Part shown: positions 9,809 through 17,816 of the stretch, piece by piece
Numbering within the stretch: the stretch's first letter is position 1
Layout: each line of letters begins with the position of its first letter
DNA from: Azospirillum sp. B21
GTDB taxonomy: Bacteria; Pseudomonadota; Alphaproteobacteria; Azospirillales; Azospirillaceae
Assembly: GCF_008364825.1 (NCBI RefSeq)
Contig: NZ_VTTO01000005.1
Coordinates: 162,689 to 226,688 of the forward strand
DNA: 64,000 bases
Reading direction: 5' to 3'
Made by a program: the position numbers and the translations under genes
The notes under the pieces: model-generated
The model's database searches: none
What the model was told of the DNA's origin: nothing
The model's input: the letters and a program-made list of their open reading frames with translations, nothing else

Positions 9809-10599
9809 AGGACGTAACCGATGGGGTCGCCGGTGACCGGATGCGGGACGATGCCCATGGCGAGGCGGTAGATCGCGCCCAGCGTCTCGCCGGTCATGAT
9901 GGCGTCCGGCGTTCCCTGGGCGATAAGCGCGCCGCCGCGCATCGCCAGGATTTCGTCGCAGACGCGGGCGGCCATGTTGATGTCGTGCAGGACGATGACG
10001 GCGCCGATGCCGCGGGCGCGGCTCAGCCGGCGCACCAGCCCCAGCATCTCCACCTGGCTGGCGATGTCGAGCGCCGAGGTCGGCTCGTCCAGCAGCAGGC
10101 AGCGCGTGTCCTGCGCCAGCATCATGGCGAGCCAGACGCGCTGCCGCTCGCCGCCCGACAGGCTGTCGACCAGCCGGTCGGCGAAGGCGTCGAGGTTGGT
10201 CTCGGCAATCGCCTCCGCCACCTTGGCGGCATCCTCCGCCCCGAAGCGGCCGAGCGCGCCGTGCCAGGGGAAGCGGCCGAGCGCCACCAGCTCGCGCACC
10301 GTCATGCCCTCCGCCGGCGGGGTGAATTGCGGCATGTAGGCGACGGTGCGGGCGAAGTCGCGCTCGCCGATGCGGGCGATCTCGGTGCCGAGGCAGCGGA
10401 TGCGCCCGGCCCCCGGCGGCTGCTGGCGGGCGAGCATGCGGATCAGCGTGCTCTTGCCGGAGCCGTTGGGGCCGACCAGCCCGTAGATGCGTCCTTGCTC
10501 CAGCCGAAGCGACAGGTCCGACAGGATCGGCCGGCCGGCCGCCGAAAATCCGACGGCATCCAGTTCGTACAGGGCAGGGGTGTGGTCCGGGCCGGGCAT
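9805..10599 (-). CDS. fhuC: Iron-siderophore ABC transporter ATPase, FhuC type
   Basis: Cytoplasmic ATPase of 264 residues powering FhuB. Motifs: Walker A (GPNGSGKSTLIRML), Q-loop (YMPQF), signature (LSGGERQRVWLAMMLAQD), Walker B (CLLLDEPTSALD) and the switch histidine (VLHDINMA). The DTRCLLLDEPTSALDI stretch is characteristic of iron-chelate ATPases. It starts 4 bases after the end of the outer-membrane receptor gene and overlaps fhuD by 4 bases. Confidence 0.93.
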   Translation of the reverse strand: MPGPDHTPALYELDAVGFSAAGRPILSDLSLRLEQGRIYGLVGPNGSGKSTLIRMLARQQPPGAGRIRCLGTEIARIGERDFARTVAYMPQFTPPAEGMTVRELVALGRFPWHGALGRFGAEDAAKVAEAIAETNLDAFADRLVDSLSGGERQRVWLAMMLAQDTRCLLLDEPTSALDIASQVEMLGLVRRLSRARGIGAVIVLHDINMAARVCDEILAMRGGALIAQGTPDAIMTGETLGAIYRLAMGIVPHPVTGDPIGYVL

Positions 10600-10603
10600 C
10601 AGG

Positions 10604-12763
10604 TTACCAAGTCATGTTGAGGGTCAGCAGGGCGGTCCGCCCCTCCGCATAGCCGCAGGAATACTGGGTCTGGCAGCTGGCGACGTATTCCTTGTCGAAC
10701 AGGTTGGTGACCGACAGGTTGGCGCCCCAGTTGTCGCGCTTGTAGCCGACCCGCGCGTCGAAGACGGTCGCCGCCGGGACCTTCAGCGTGTTCTCGTTGT
10801 CGGCCCAGGACGACCCGACATAGCGCACGCCGCCGCCGACCGACACCCCGGTCAGCACGCTTTCACGGAAGGTGTAGTCGAGGAAGGCCGAGCTCTGGAT
10901 TTGCGGCACGATGTAGGGAGTCTTGCCGATCAGGGCCGGGTTGGCGTCCTTCTTGATGTCGAGGTCGAGCGCCGTGAAGGAGGCGGTGGCCTTCAGGCTG
11001 GGGGTGATGTTGGCCTTGGCCTCCAACTCGACGCCGCGGGAATTGACCTCGCCCAACTGGGTCTCGGCGTTGAAGGCGCCGGTCACCACGTTGGTGCGGG
11101 TCAGGTCGAACAGGGCCGCGGTGAAGATGGCGTCCATCCAGGCCGGGCGGTACTTGACGCCGACCTCGTACTGGCGGCCGCTCTCCGGCTTGAAGACGCC
11201 GACGGCGGCCGACGAGCCCAATACCGGGTTGAAGAAGGTGGAGGCGCTGACATAGGGGGTCAGGCCGTTGGCGAACTCATAGGCCAGACCGGCTCGGCCG
11301 CTGAACTTGCCGGTCTTGCCGTCATAGGCGGGCGTCCCGTCTGCGTCGGTCGAGGCGATGTCGTAGCGGCCGCTCAGCGTCACCAGGAAGCCCTGGCCGA
11401 AGCGCATCTGGTCCTGCAGATAGACGCCGAGCTGACGCATCGTCAACTCCTGGTCGATGTAGGCGAAGCGCTGGCCCTGGGGCGCACCGTAGACCGGGCT
11501 GGTGGCGCTGATCGTCGTGGCGGAGCCGGACGCCTGCACCTGATCCATGGCGAAATACTTGTAATCGACGCCGACCAGCGCCGTGTGCTCGACCGGACCG
11601 GTGCGCAGCTTGCCTTCCAGCTGGTTGTCGATCAGGACGCTGTTGACCTCGGTCGTGTGCTCGAAATTGATGCGTGACAGCAGGTTGTTCGGATCGGCCG
11701 GCGTGGCCGAGAAGCCGCCGTAGCCGAAGGGGTAGACCGAGATCTCGTGGACCTTGCTGTAGTTGTAGCGCGCGTTCTGGCGGAAGATCAGGTCGTTGTC
11801 GAAGCGGTGTTCGAACTCGTAGCCGATGGCGGCTTGGCGGCGGCGGTAGGTGTCGATGCCGGGTTCGGTGAAGTTGGCCTTGCGGTCGATCCGGCCGAAG
11901 GGCGCGTCCACCACCGTGCCGACATAGGGCAGGAAGGCGCCGCCGTTGTGCGTCTCGTCGATGTCGGTGTAGTTGGTCAGGACCGTCAGGCTGTTGGCGT
12001 CGTTCGGCGACCATTTGAAGCTGGGCGAGACGGTGCCGCGGAAGCCGTCCGCGAAGTCGGTGTAGGTGTCGCCGCCGGCGATGCGGCCGGTCAGCCGGTA
12101 GCTCAGGGTCGGATCGAGCGCACCGCCGACGTCCAGGCCGAGAAAGGCGGTGCCGTGCTGGTCGATGCCGGCCTCGACCGAGCGCTCCGGCGTGCCGCCC
12201 GGACGCTTGGTGACGTAGTTCAGTAGGCCGCCGGGGTTGCTGCCGCCGTAGAGCACAGAGGAGGCGCCGCGCAGGACCTCGATCCGCTCCAGATTGTAGC
12301 TGTCGACGAACTGGCCGCCGAAGCCGTAGGCGTAGAGCTGCAGCCCGTCCTGGTAGACGCCGGACTGCGTCGCCTGGAAGCCGCGGATGAAGACCCAGTC
12401 GGTGTCGCTGTCACGGCCGAAAGGCTGGCTGAAGACGCCGGGGGTATAGCGCAGCGCCTCGTCCACCTTCTGGGCGCCGCGGTCGTCCATCTCCTCGCGG
12501 CCGATCACCGACACCGACTGCGGGATTTCCTCCAGCGGCGTGTCGGTCTTGGACCCGGTGGCAGACCGGGCCGGGACATAGCCGTTGACCGGGCTGGTCG
12601 CCGTATCGACGGCCCTGCTGCCTTCGACGGTCACCGGACCGAGGATGGCGGGCGTGCTTGCGTCCTGCGCCTGAGCTTGGGAAAGGGCCGGCATCAGCAG
12701 GGCGGCGAGCGCCGTGCCGTTCAAGAGGAAACGGGTCATTCGCTTGATCGAAAAGTGAACCAT
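10604..12763 (-). CDS. fhuA: TonB-dependent ferric-siderophore receptor (FhuA-like)
   Basis: Outer-membrane beta-barrel of about 719 residues. A signal peptide (LLNGTALAALLMPALSQAQA) is followed by a plug domain (EEIPQSVSVIGREEMDDRG, then ALRYTPGVF) and a 22-strand barrel. The C-terminus has the paired-cysteine ending and a terminal Trp (TLNMTW), as in hydroxamate receptors of the FhuA/FoxA group. In-frame ATGs at 12763 and 12739 are both plausible; the one at 12814 is upstream of the natural signal peptide. It is the first gene of the fhu operon and lies 76 bases after a palindromic iron box. The exact siderophore is inferred from the operon, not from the receptor. Confidence 0.92.
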   Translation of the reverse strand: MVHFSIKRMTRFLLNGTALAALLMPALSQAQAQDASTPAILGPVTVEGSRAVDTATSPVNGYVPARSATGSKTDTPLEEIPQSVSVIGREEMDDRGAQKVDEALRYTPGVFSQPFGRDSDTDWVFIRGFQATQSGVYQDGLQLYAYGFGGQFVDSYNLERIEVLRGASSVLYGGSNPGGLLNYVTKRPGGTPERSVEAGIDQHGTAFLGLDVGGALDPTLSYRLTGRIAGGDTYTDFADGFRGTVSPSFKWSPNDANSLTVLTNYTDIDETHNGGAFLPYVGTVVDAPFGRIDRKANFTEPGIDTYRRRQAAIGYEFEHRFDNDLIFRQNARYNYSKVHEISVYPFGYGGFSATPADPNNLLSRINFEHTTEVNSVLIDNQLEGKLRTGPVEHTALVGVDYKYFAMDQVQASGSATTISATSPVYGAPQGQRFAYIDQELTMRQLGVYLQDQMRFGQGFLVTLSGRYDIASTDADGTPAYDGKTGKFSGRAGLAYEFANGLTPYVSASTFFNPVLGSSAAVGVFKPESGRQYEVGVKYRPAWMDAIFTAALFDLTRTNVVTGAFNAETQLGEVNSRGVELEAKANITPSLKATASFTALDLDIKKDANPALIGKTPYIVPQIQSSAFLDYTFRESVLTGVSVGGGVRYVGSSWADNENTLKVPAATVFDARVGYKRDNWGANLSVTNLFDKEYVASCQTQYSCGYAEGRTALLTLNMTW

Positions 12764-12838
12764 CGCAATCGGCCTCGGACTGTATGCACCACCCGCGAAG
12801 CGCCACCGGACCATCCTGTCCGAAGGTGGAGCTGTTGT

Positions 12839-12853
12839 TGCGAATGATTAGCA
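12839..12853. promoter_or_regulatory. Fur-like iron box upstream of fhuA
   Basis: The 15-base sequence TGCGAATGATTAGCA is a near-perfect palindrome (TGC-AAT-ATT-GCA arms). It resembles alphaproteobacterial Fur boxes and lies 76 bases upstream of the fhuA start, where repression under iron sufficiency would be expected. Confidence 0.6.
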
Positions 12854-12937
12854 TATGCATGAAGGCCCGGATTGAACCGTCTTTGGATGGGTTGGACGAT
12901 CTTTCGACATTCGTCGTGCATCGGCGTCGGCATCGGC

Positions 12938-13873
12938 TCACGCGGACTGGTCGCGCAGCCAGGCGGCGGGGGTGACGCCCACGATCTGGCGGAAGACGCG
13001 CGTCAGATGCGCCTGATCGGAGAATCCGGCCATCGCCGCCGCAGCCGCCAGCGTCACGTCAGAGGTGGTCAGCAGCGACTTGGCGCGCTCCACCCGTACC
13101 CGCATCTGCCATTTGTGCGGCGGCACGCCGGTCGACGCCTTGAAGGCGGAGCAGAAATGAGCGGGCGACAGGCCGGTGAGGTCGGCCAGCTCCTGCAGTC
13201 GGATCGGCCGGCTGCAATGTTCCTCGATATAGTCGATCACGCGCCTCAACTGGCGCGGCGGCAGCTGGCCGCGCTTGCGGTCGGTCGCCGGCTCGGTCTG
13301 GACGAGGCCGATGAACAGGGCGGCCATCAGGCTTTCGCCGTAAAGGTCGTGCAGGTTGCCCGACGTCCGGCATTCCGCCGCGATCAGCCGGGCAAGGGAG
13401 AACAGCCGGTCGTCGGAGAAGTTCAGCCGCGGCCGGTCCATTTCCGCGATGTCCAGACCCTCGGTGAAGCGGCCTTCCAGCACGGACATATCGAAATGCA
13501 GGTCCAGATGGGTCAGGCGGCGGATGCTCTCGGTGCGGGACCAGACCTTGAGGCCGGCCGGAACGAAGCTCATGGGCTGGCGCCGGCTCAGCCGGTGGGA
13601 CTTGCCGCGGTCGGGGGAGTCCATGACATGGAGGGCGCCGTCGCCGAGCTGGTCGAGCACCACGACGAGACGCGGGGCCTCCGACACATATTCGCCGCCG
13701 GCATGCTGCTCGCAGGCCACCGTCCAGATGTCGGCGATCATCCCGTTCCAGGCGCGCCATTGCAGATCGCCGAGAATGGTGATCCCTTCGGTGCTGCTCT
13801 GCATTCTCGGATGAAACGGCATCGATCGACTTTCTGGCCGCAAATCGCGCGGTTCCGGCACCCTTCGTGACAA
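12938..13873 (-). CDS. AraC-family transcriptional regulator of siderophore uptake (predicted)
   Basis: Regulator of up to 311 residues. The N-terminal two-thirds is an effector-binding region. The C-terminal 100 residues hold two helix-turn-helix units (IRLQELADLTGLSPAHFCSAF and VTLAAAAAMAGFSDQAHL), the second leading into the family motif FRQIVGVTPAAW. The frame opens at a TTG at 13873 that has AGGAGG only three bases ahead, so an ATG at 13822 (MPFHPRMQSS, 294 residues) is a realistic alternative. It lies directly upstream of fhuA on the same strand and divergent from the ferric reductase gene. AraC regulators in this position often sense the iron-siderophore complex, as PchR and YbtA do. 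Confidence 0.88.
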   Translation of the reverse strand: MSRRVPEPRDLRPESRSMPFHPRMQSSTEGITILGDLQWRAWNGMIADIWTVACEQHAGGEYVSEAPRLVVVLDQLGDGALHVMDSPDRGKSHRLSRRQPMSFVPAGLKVWSRTESIRRLTHLDLHFDMSVLEGRFTEGLDIAEMDRPRLNFSDDRLFSLARLIAAECRTSGNLHDLYGESLMAALFIGLVQTEPATDRKRGQLPPRQLRRVIDYIEEHCSRPIRLQELADLTGLSPAHFCSAFKASTGVPPHKWQMRVRVERAKSLLTTSDVTLAAAAAMAGFSDQAHLTRVFRQIVGVTPAAWLRDQSA

Positions 13874-13898
13874 TCACCTCCTATAGGGCAAAGCGCTA

Positions 13899-13928
13899 TT
13901 GCGAACAAGTCGTATTCTTATTTAGCAT
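13899..13928. promoter_or_regulatory. Possible iron box between the AraC regulator and the siderophore reductase
   Basis: AT-rich stretch TTGCGAACAAG....TTAGCA in the divergent 90-base gap. It shares its outer arms (TTGC and TAGCA) with the boxes at 12839 and 41370. The centre is longer and less symmetric, so this is a weaker call. Confidence 0.4.
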
Positions 13929-13963
13929 GCGCCACCATCGGTGCCGGCGCGGAGTGGCCTGTC

Positions 13964-14701
13964 TTGAGCAGCAAGTATCCCTGTGATCTTCGGTGGGTGG
14001 AGCTGGTCGCCGTTTCCGCCCTGACGCCGCGCATGCGCCGCATCGTCTTTGGCGGGTCGGCGCTTGAGGGGTTCACGCTGAAGCCCGGTGTCCTGGCCCC
14101 GCACATCGGTCTGGTGGTTCCGGCGGGGAACGGCGCCGGTTCTCCGTTGCGCATCTATTCGGTGCGGCGCTTCGATGCCGCCGCCGGGACGCTGGAGGTG
14201 AATTTTGTGCTGCACGGTGCCGGCGTGGCATCGGGATGGGCTGCCCGCGCCCGGCCGGGGGAAAGGGTGGGGATCTCGGTCTCGGGCGGGATCGCGATGA
14301 AGCCGGCTAGCCGCTATGTGGTGGCCGGCGACCATGCGGCGCTGCCGGCCATCGCCCATCTGCTGGAAAACCTGCCGGCCGATACCTCGGCCGAGGTGTT
14401 CGTCGAGGTGCCGGGGGAGGGCGAAGAGCAGGAGCTGGCATCGCCGGCCGCCACCTCCGTCACATGGTTCCACCGGGACCGACACTCCACGCCGGGCGTC
14501 TCGCCTCTGCCGGCGGCGGTGATGGCGGCGGCACCGGCCGGAGCGCAGGGGCTCGCGGTGTGGAGCGGGACGGAGCATGGCACCGCCCAGCGCATCCGCG
14601 GCCATGTTCGCCAGACCCTTCGCCTTCCCGCCGATGCCTGTTCGGTCGTCGCCTATTGGAAGGCGAGCGTCGCCCAGGGCGGCTTCGAGCATTATGGCTG
14701 A
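13964..14701 (+). CDS. Siderophore-interacting protein (ferric-siderophore reductase, SIP family)
   Basis: Flavin-dependent cytoplasmic reductase of about 245 residues that frees iron from imported siderophores. The FAD-binding barrel shows RIYSVRRFD, the SIP version of the RxYT/S motif. The C-terminal SIP motif (AYWKASVAQGGFEHYG) is intact. The middle holds the NAD(P)H-domain strands (YVVAGDHAALPAIAHLLE). The frame begins at a TTG at 13964 with GGAG about ten bases upstream. No in-frame ATG precedes the first barrel strand, so the rare start is likely. It is divergent from the AraC gene and shares its promoter gap with it. Confidence 0.9.
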   Translation: MSSKYPCDLRWVELVAVSALTPRMRRIVFGGSALEGFTLKPGVLAPHIGLVVPAGNGAGSPLRIYSVRRFDAAAGTLEVNFVLHGAGVASGWAARARPGERVGISVSGGIAMKPASRYVVAGDHAALPAIAHLLENLPADTSAEVFVEVPGEGEEQELASPAATSVTWFHRDRHSTPGVSPLPAAVMAAAPAGAQGLAVWSGTEHGTAQRIRGHVRQTLRLPADACSVVAYWKASVAQGGFEHYG

Positions 14702-14728
14702 ATCCGCCCTGTCCTGAGTTGGAAGGGG

Positions 14729-15541
14729 TTACCGCCGCCGGCCGAGCGTGAGCTGGAAGGTGCGCGGAACGTGGATCCCCCCGCCCTCGCGGAACCGCTC
14801 GTGGAAAGCGACGAAGTCCCGTTTCAGAGCGGAGCGTCGTTCCTCGTCCAGGCTGGCGGCCAGGGTGCGCGTCGGGCCGTAGCCGGTCACGAAAGTGTTC
14901 CAGGCCGCCTCGCCGCCGGTTTCGACGTAGTGGCTGGTCAGGGTCGTGACCTTCAGGTCGAAGGCGCCGCCCAGCAACTCCTCCAGCCGCTCGCTGCGGC
15001 CCCAGGCGAAGGGCGATACCGCCGGCGGCGCCGCCATGTAGGGGCGCATCAGTGCGAACATCTCGGCGATGGCGCCGTCCGGCGTCCAGGTGGTCAGGGC
15101 CAGCCGGCCGCCGGGCCGGCAGACGCGGGCGAGTTCCTGTGCCGCCGCTTCCGGCTTGGCGGCGAACATGACGCCGAAGGTCGACACCACCGCGTCGAAG
15201 CTGGCGTCGGCGAAGGGCAGCGCCTCGGCATCGCCCAGCCGGTAGTCGATGGAAAGCCCGTCGGACAGCGAGCGTGCGGCGTCCAGCAATCCGGCGGCGA
15301 TGTCGATGCCTGTGACCTGCGCGCCGCGCCGGGCACAGGCGCGCGCCGTGATGCCGGTGCCGGTCGCGACGTCGAGGATGCGTTCGCCCGGCTGGGGCGC
15401 GAGCCCGGCGACGGCTGCGTCGATGCCGTCATAGACGCCGCGGATGATCTCCTCGTAATCCCGGCCGCCCGAACTCCACACGGCGGCGGCCCGCTCGTTG
15501 TGCGGCTGAATGGTGGGAGCGGTGGCGATCAGGCCGTCCAT
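14729..15541 (-). CDS. Class I SAM-dependent methyltransferase (UbiE/COQ5-like)
   Basis: Cytoplasmic methyltransferase of 270 residues. The SAM-binding motif I is clear (ILDVATGTGITA, near residue 55), followed by the acidic residue of motif II (VTGIDIA) and motifs IV-VI (SFDAVVSTFGVMFAAKPEAA, RPGGRLALTTW). The start at 15541 has AAGGAG at good spacing. The substrate is unknown; small molecules are usual for this group. It points away from the SARP-like regulator at 15783, so the two share a promoter gap containing phased repeats. Confidence 0.88.
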   Translation of the reverse strand: MDGLIATAPTIQPHNERAAAVWSSGGRDYEEIIRGVYDGIDAAVAGLAPQPGERILDVATGTGITARACARRGAQVTGIDIAAGLLDAARSLSDGLSIDYRLGDAEALPFADASFDAVVSTFGVMFAAKPEAAAQELARVCRPGGRLALTTWTPDGAIAEMFALMRPYMAAPPAVSPFAWGRSERLEELLGGAFDLKVTTLTSHYVETGGEAAWNTFVTGYGPTRTLAASLDEERRSALKRDFVAFHERFREGGGIHVPRTFQLTLGRRR

Positions 15542-15623
15542 GTCATTCTCCTTGGGGTGTGCGATTGCGGATTGTGATTGCGCCCGGTGACGGCGGGCTT
15601 CGGCCGCGAGGATGGCGGGGGTA

Positions 15624-15673
15624 CGTCAGCCGGGCGTCGTCCGATCGTCAGCCCTCGCGTCAACCGATCGTCA
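15624..15673. promoter_or_regulatory. Array of five phased CGTCA-type direct repeats
   Basis: CGTCA or CGTCG begins at 15624, 15635, 15646, 15658 and 15669, so the steps are 11, 11, 12 and 11 bases. The extended consensus is about CGTCARCC. One-helical-turn direct repeats are the known architecture of SARP/OmpR-type binding sites, and the next gene encodes a BTAD-containing regulator. The array lies 110 bases upstream of that gene and about 85 bases upstream of the divergent methyltransferase. Confidence 0.6.
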
Positions 15674-15782
15674 AAATGCCGACCCGTCCTTCAGGGGTAG
15701 CCCCCTGGGCCGACGCGTGTCTGACAGGATTCGTCCCGCCTGCTATGATCGGGGCGGTGTGTAATTTCCGTTTTGGTGCGGC

Positions 15783-17801
15783 ATGGCCGGGCCGACGCTT
15801 AGGCTGCTGGGCGGCTTCTCGCTCGCCGATGCCGGCGGGCGTGCCCTCCCTCTGCGCGGGCGGAACGCGCAGCTTCTGCTTGCCTATGTCGCGATGACCG
15901 CACCGCGACCGGTCTCTCGCGAACGGCTGGCCGCCTTGCTGTGGGAGGACTGCGAGGACCGGCGGGCGTTGCACAGCCTGCGCCAGTGCCTGATGGAGTT
16001 GCGCCACCTCGGCGGGCAGGCGGGCCTTGATTTGATCCGCACGGACAGGAACGAGGTGTCGCTGGCCCTCCCGCCCGAGTGTGTCGACGGCGTGATGGTG
16101 GAGCGGCTGGCGCGGGAGGGCACGGCCGGGAGCCTGCGCGCCGCCGCGGCCCTGTGCGCCGGCCCGCTGCTGTCCGATGCGGAGACCTGCAGGCAAGGGT
16201 TCGATGACTGGCTGGCCGGCGAACGCGCCCGTTTCGCCCGCTTGGCGGCCGGGATCTTCGCGCGCCTGACGGCATCGTGCGAGACGGAGGGGGACTGGGA
16301 CGGCGTGGCGTCCACGGCGGAGCGCTGGCTGGCGCTCGATCCCGCCTGCGAGGAGGCGCACCGCGCGCTGATGCGGTTGCATGCACGCAACGGCCGGCGG
16401 TCGGACGCCGTGCAGCAGTACCGGGTCTGTGCCGAGGCGGTGCGCCGCTGCCTCGATGCCGACCCGGAGGAGGAGACGGTCGAGCTGCTGCACGGCATCC
16501 GCGACCGCCACCCAGCCGCAACCGTGGCCGCAACAGTGGCCGCAACCATGGTGGAGCGGCCTGCCGGACTGCTGCCTGACCCCTCCCGGTCAAGCCGGCC
16601 GGTGCTGCCGGACCGGCCGTCGCTGGCGGTTCTGCCCTTCGGCACGATCGGCGGACCGGCCGAGGGCGGCGGCCTTGCCGACGGGGTGGCCGCCGACGTG
16701 CTGGTGCGGCTTTCGCGGCTGCGCTCGCTGTTCGTCATCGCCCGCGGGTCCTCTTTCCGCTTTCGCGGGACCCAGATCGACCCGTGTACGGTCGGCAGGG
16801 CGCTCGGCGTGCGTTACCTGGCTACCGGGGGGATCCGCACCGATGGGCACCGGCTTCGCCTGACCGTCGAACTGGTGGAGGCTGAAACCGGTGCCGTGAT
16901 GTGGAGCGACATCTACGACCGCCGCCTGGACGCTGTGTTCGAGGTCCAGGACGAGCTTGCCTCCCGCATCGCCGCCGCTCTCGACGACGAGATCGAAGCG
17001 GCCGAAATGCGGCGCGCCCTGTCGGTTCCGCCGTCCTCGCTGGAAGGCTGGAGCGCCTATCATCGCGGCCTGTGGCACATGTACCGCTTCACCCGCGACG
17101 ACAACGAGACGGCGCGCGGCCTTTTCCAACAGGCGCTTCGGACCGACCCGGCGAGTGCCCGGCTGCATGCCGGCCTGTCCTTCACCCATTTCCAGGATGC
17201 CTTTCTGCATCGCACCGGACAGCGCGGCATCGAGGCGGAGCACGCCTACCGCTTCGCCGAGCAGAGCGTGGGTTTGGACGAGCGCGATCCGACGAGCCAT
17301 CTGGCCCTGGGCCGCGCGCTGTGGCTGCTGGGGAGGCAGGACGATGCGGTGGAGGAACTGAGCCTTGCGGTCGGCCTGAACCCCAACTTCGCGCTCGGCC
17401 ATTATTCCCTCGCCTTCGTCCAGGCGCAGGGGGGCGATGCACGGGCCGCGCTGAGTGCCGCCGACGTCGCGCAGCGGCTGAGTCCGTTCGATCCGCTGCT
17501 GTTCGGCATGCTCGGCGCGCGGGCGCTCGCCTGCCTCAATCTGAAGGAGCATGCCCAGGCGGCGCTGTGGGGCGACCGGGCTGCGCGGCGGCCGAACGCC
17601 CATGTCCACATCCAGGCCATCGCCGCCTTTTCCAATGCCTTGGCGGACCGGCGGGAGGAGGCCGGAGGATATGCCCGGCGGATCAAGGAGACCGCGCCGT
17701 CCTACCGGTGCGACGACTTCCTCGCCGCCTTCCACACGCTGACGCCTTCCGTGGTCGACCTCATCCGGCGCGTCGGGCCGAGCATCGGTCTTCAATCCTG
17801 A
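15783..17801 (+). CDS. SARP-like regulator: DNA-binding/BTAD, TolB-like and TPR regions
   Basis: Protein of 672 residues. The N-terminus (LRLLGGFSLADAGGRALPL, then RERLAALLWED) is the winged-helix start found in SARP/AfsR-type activators. It is followed by a bacterial transcriptional activation domain of helical repeats (about 95-235, including EEAHRALMRLHARNGRRSDAV and DADPEEETVELL). A middle part (about 275-400, SLAVLPFGTIGG, YLATGGIRTDGHRLRLTVEL) matches the TolB-like N-domain common in bacterial adenylate-cyclase-like regulators. The remainder is TPR repeats (about 410-660). There is no cyclase catalytic domain. Probably a cytoplasmic DNA-binding regulator whose TPR part receives a protein signal. 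The target may be its own promoter, which holds phased repeats. Confidence 0.85.
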   Translation: MAGPTLRLLGGFSLADAGGRALPLRGRNAQLLLAYVAMTAPRPVSRERLAALLWEDCEDRRALHSLRQCLMELRHLGGQAGLDLIRTDRNEVSLALPPECVDGVMVERLAREGTAGSLRAAAALCAGPLLSDAETCRQGFDDWLAGERARFARLAAGIFARLTASCETEGDWDGVASTAERWLALDPACEEAHRALMRLHARNGRRSDAVQQYRVCAEAVRRCLDADPEEETVELLHGIRDRHPAATVAATVAATMVERPAGLLPDPSRSSRPVLPDRPSLAVLPFGTIGGPAEGGGLADGVAADVLVRLSRLRSLFVIARGSSFRFRGTQIDPCTVGRALGVRYLATGGIRTDGHRLRLTVELVEAETGAVMWSDIYDRRLDAVFEVQDELASRIAAALDDEIEAAEMRRALSVPPSSLEGWSAYHRGLWHMYRFTRDDNETARGLFQQALRTDPASARLHAGLSFTHFQDAFLHRTGQRGIEAEHAYRFAEQSVGLDERDPTSHLALGRALWLLGRQDDAVEELSLAVGLNPNFALGHYSLAFVQAQGGDARAALSAADVAQRLSPFDPLLFGMLGARALACLNLKEHAQAALWGDRAARRPNAHVHIQAIAAFSNALADRREEAGGYARRIKETAPSYRCDDFLAAFHTLTPSVVDLIRRVGPSIGLQS

Positions 17802-17816
17802 TCGTCGCCGTGCTGA

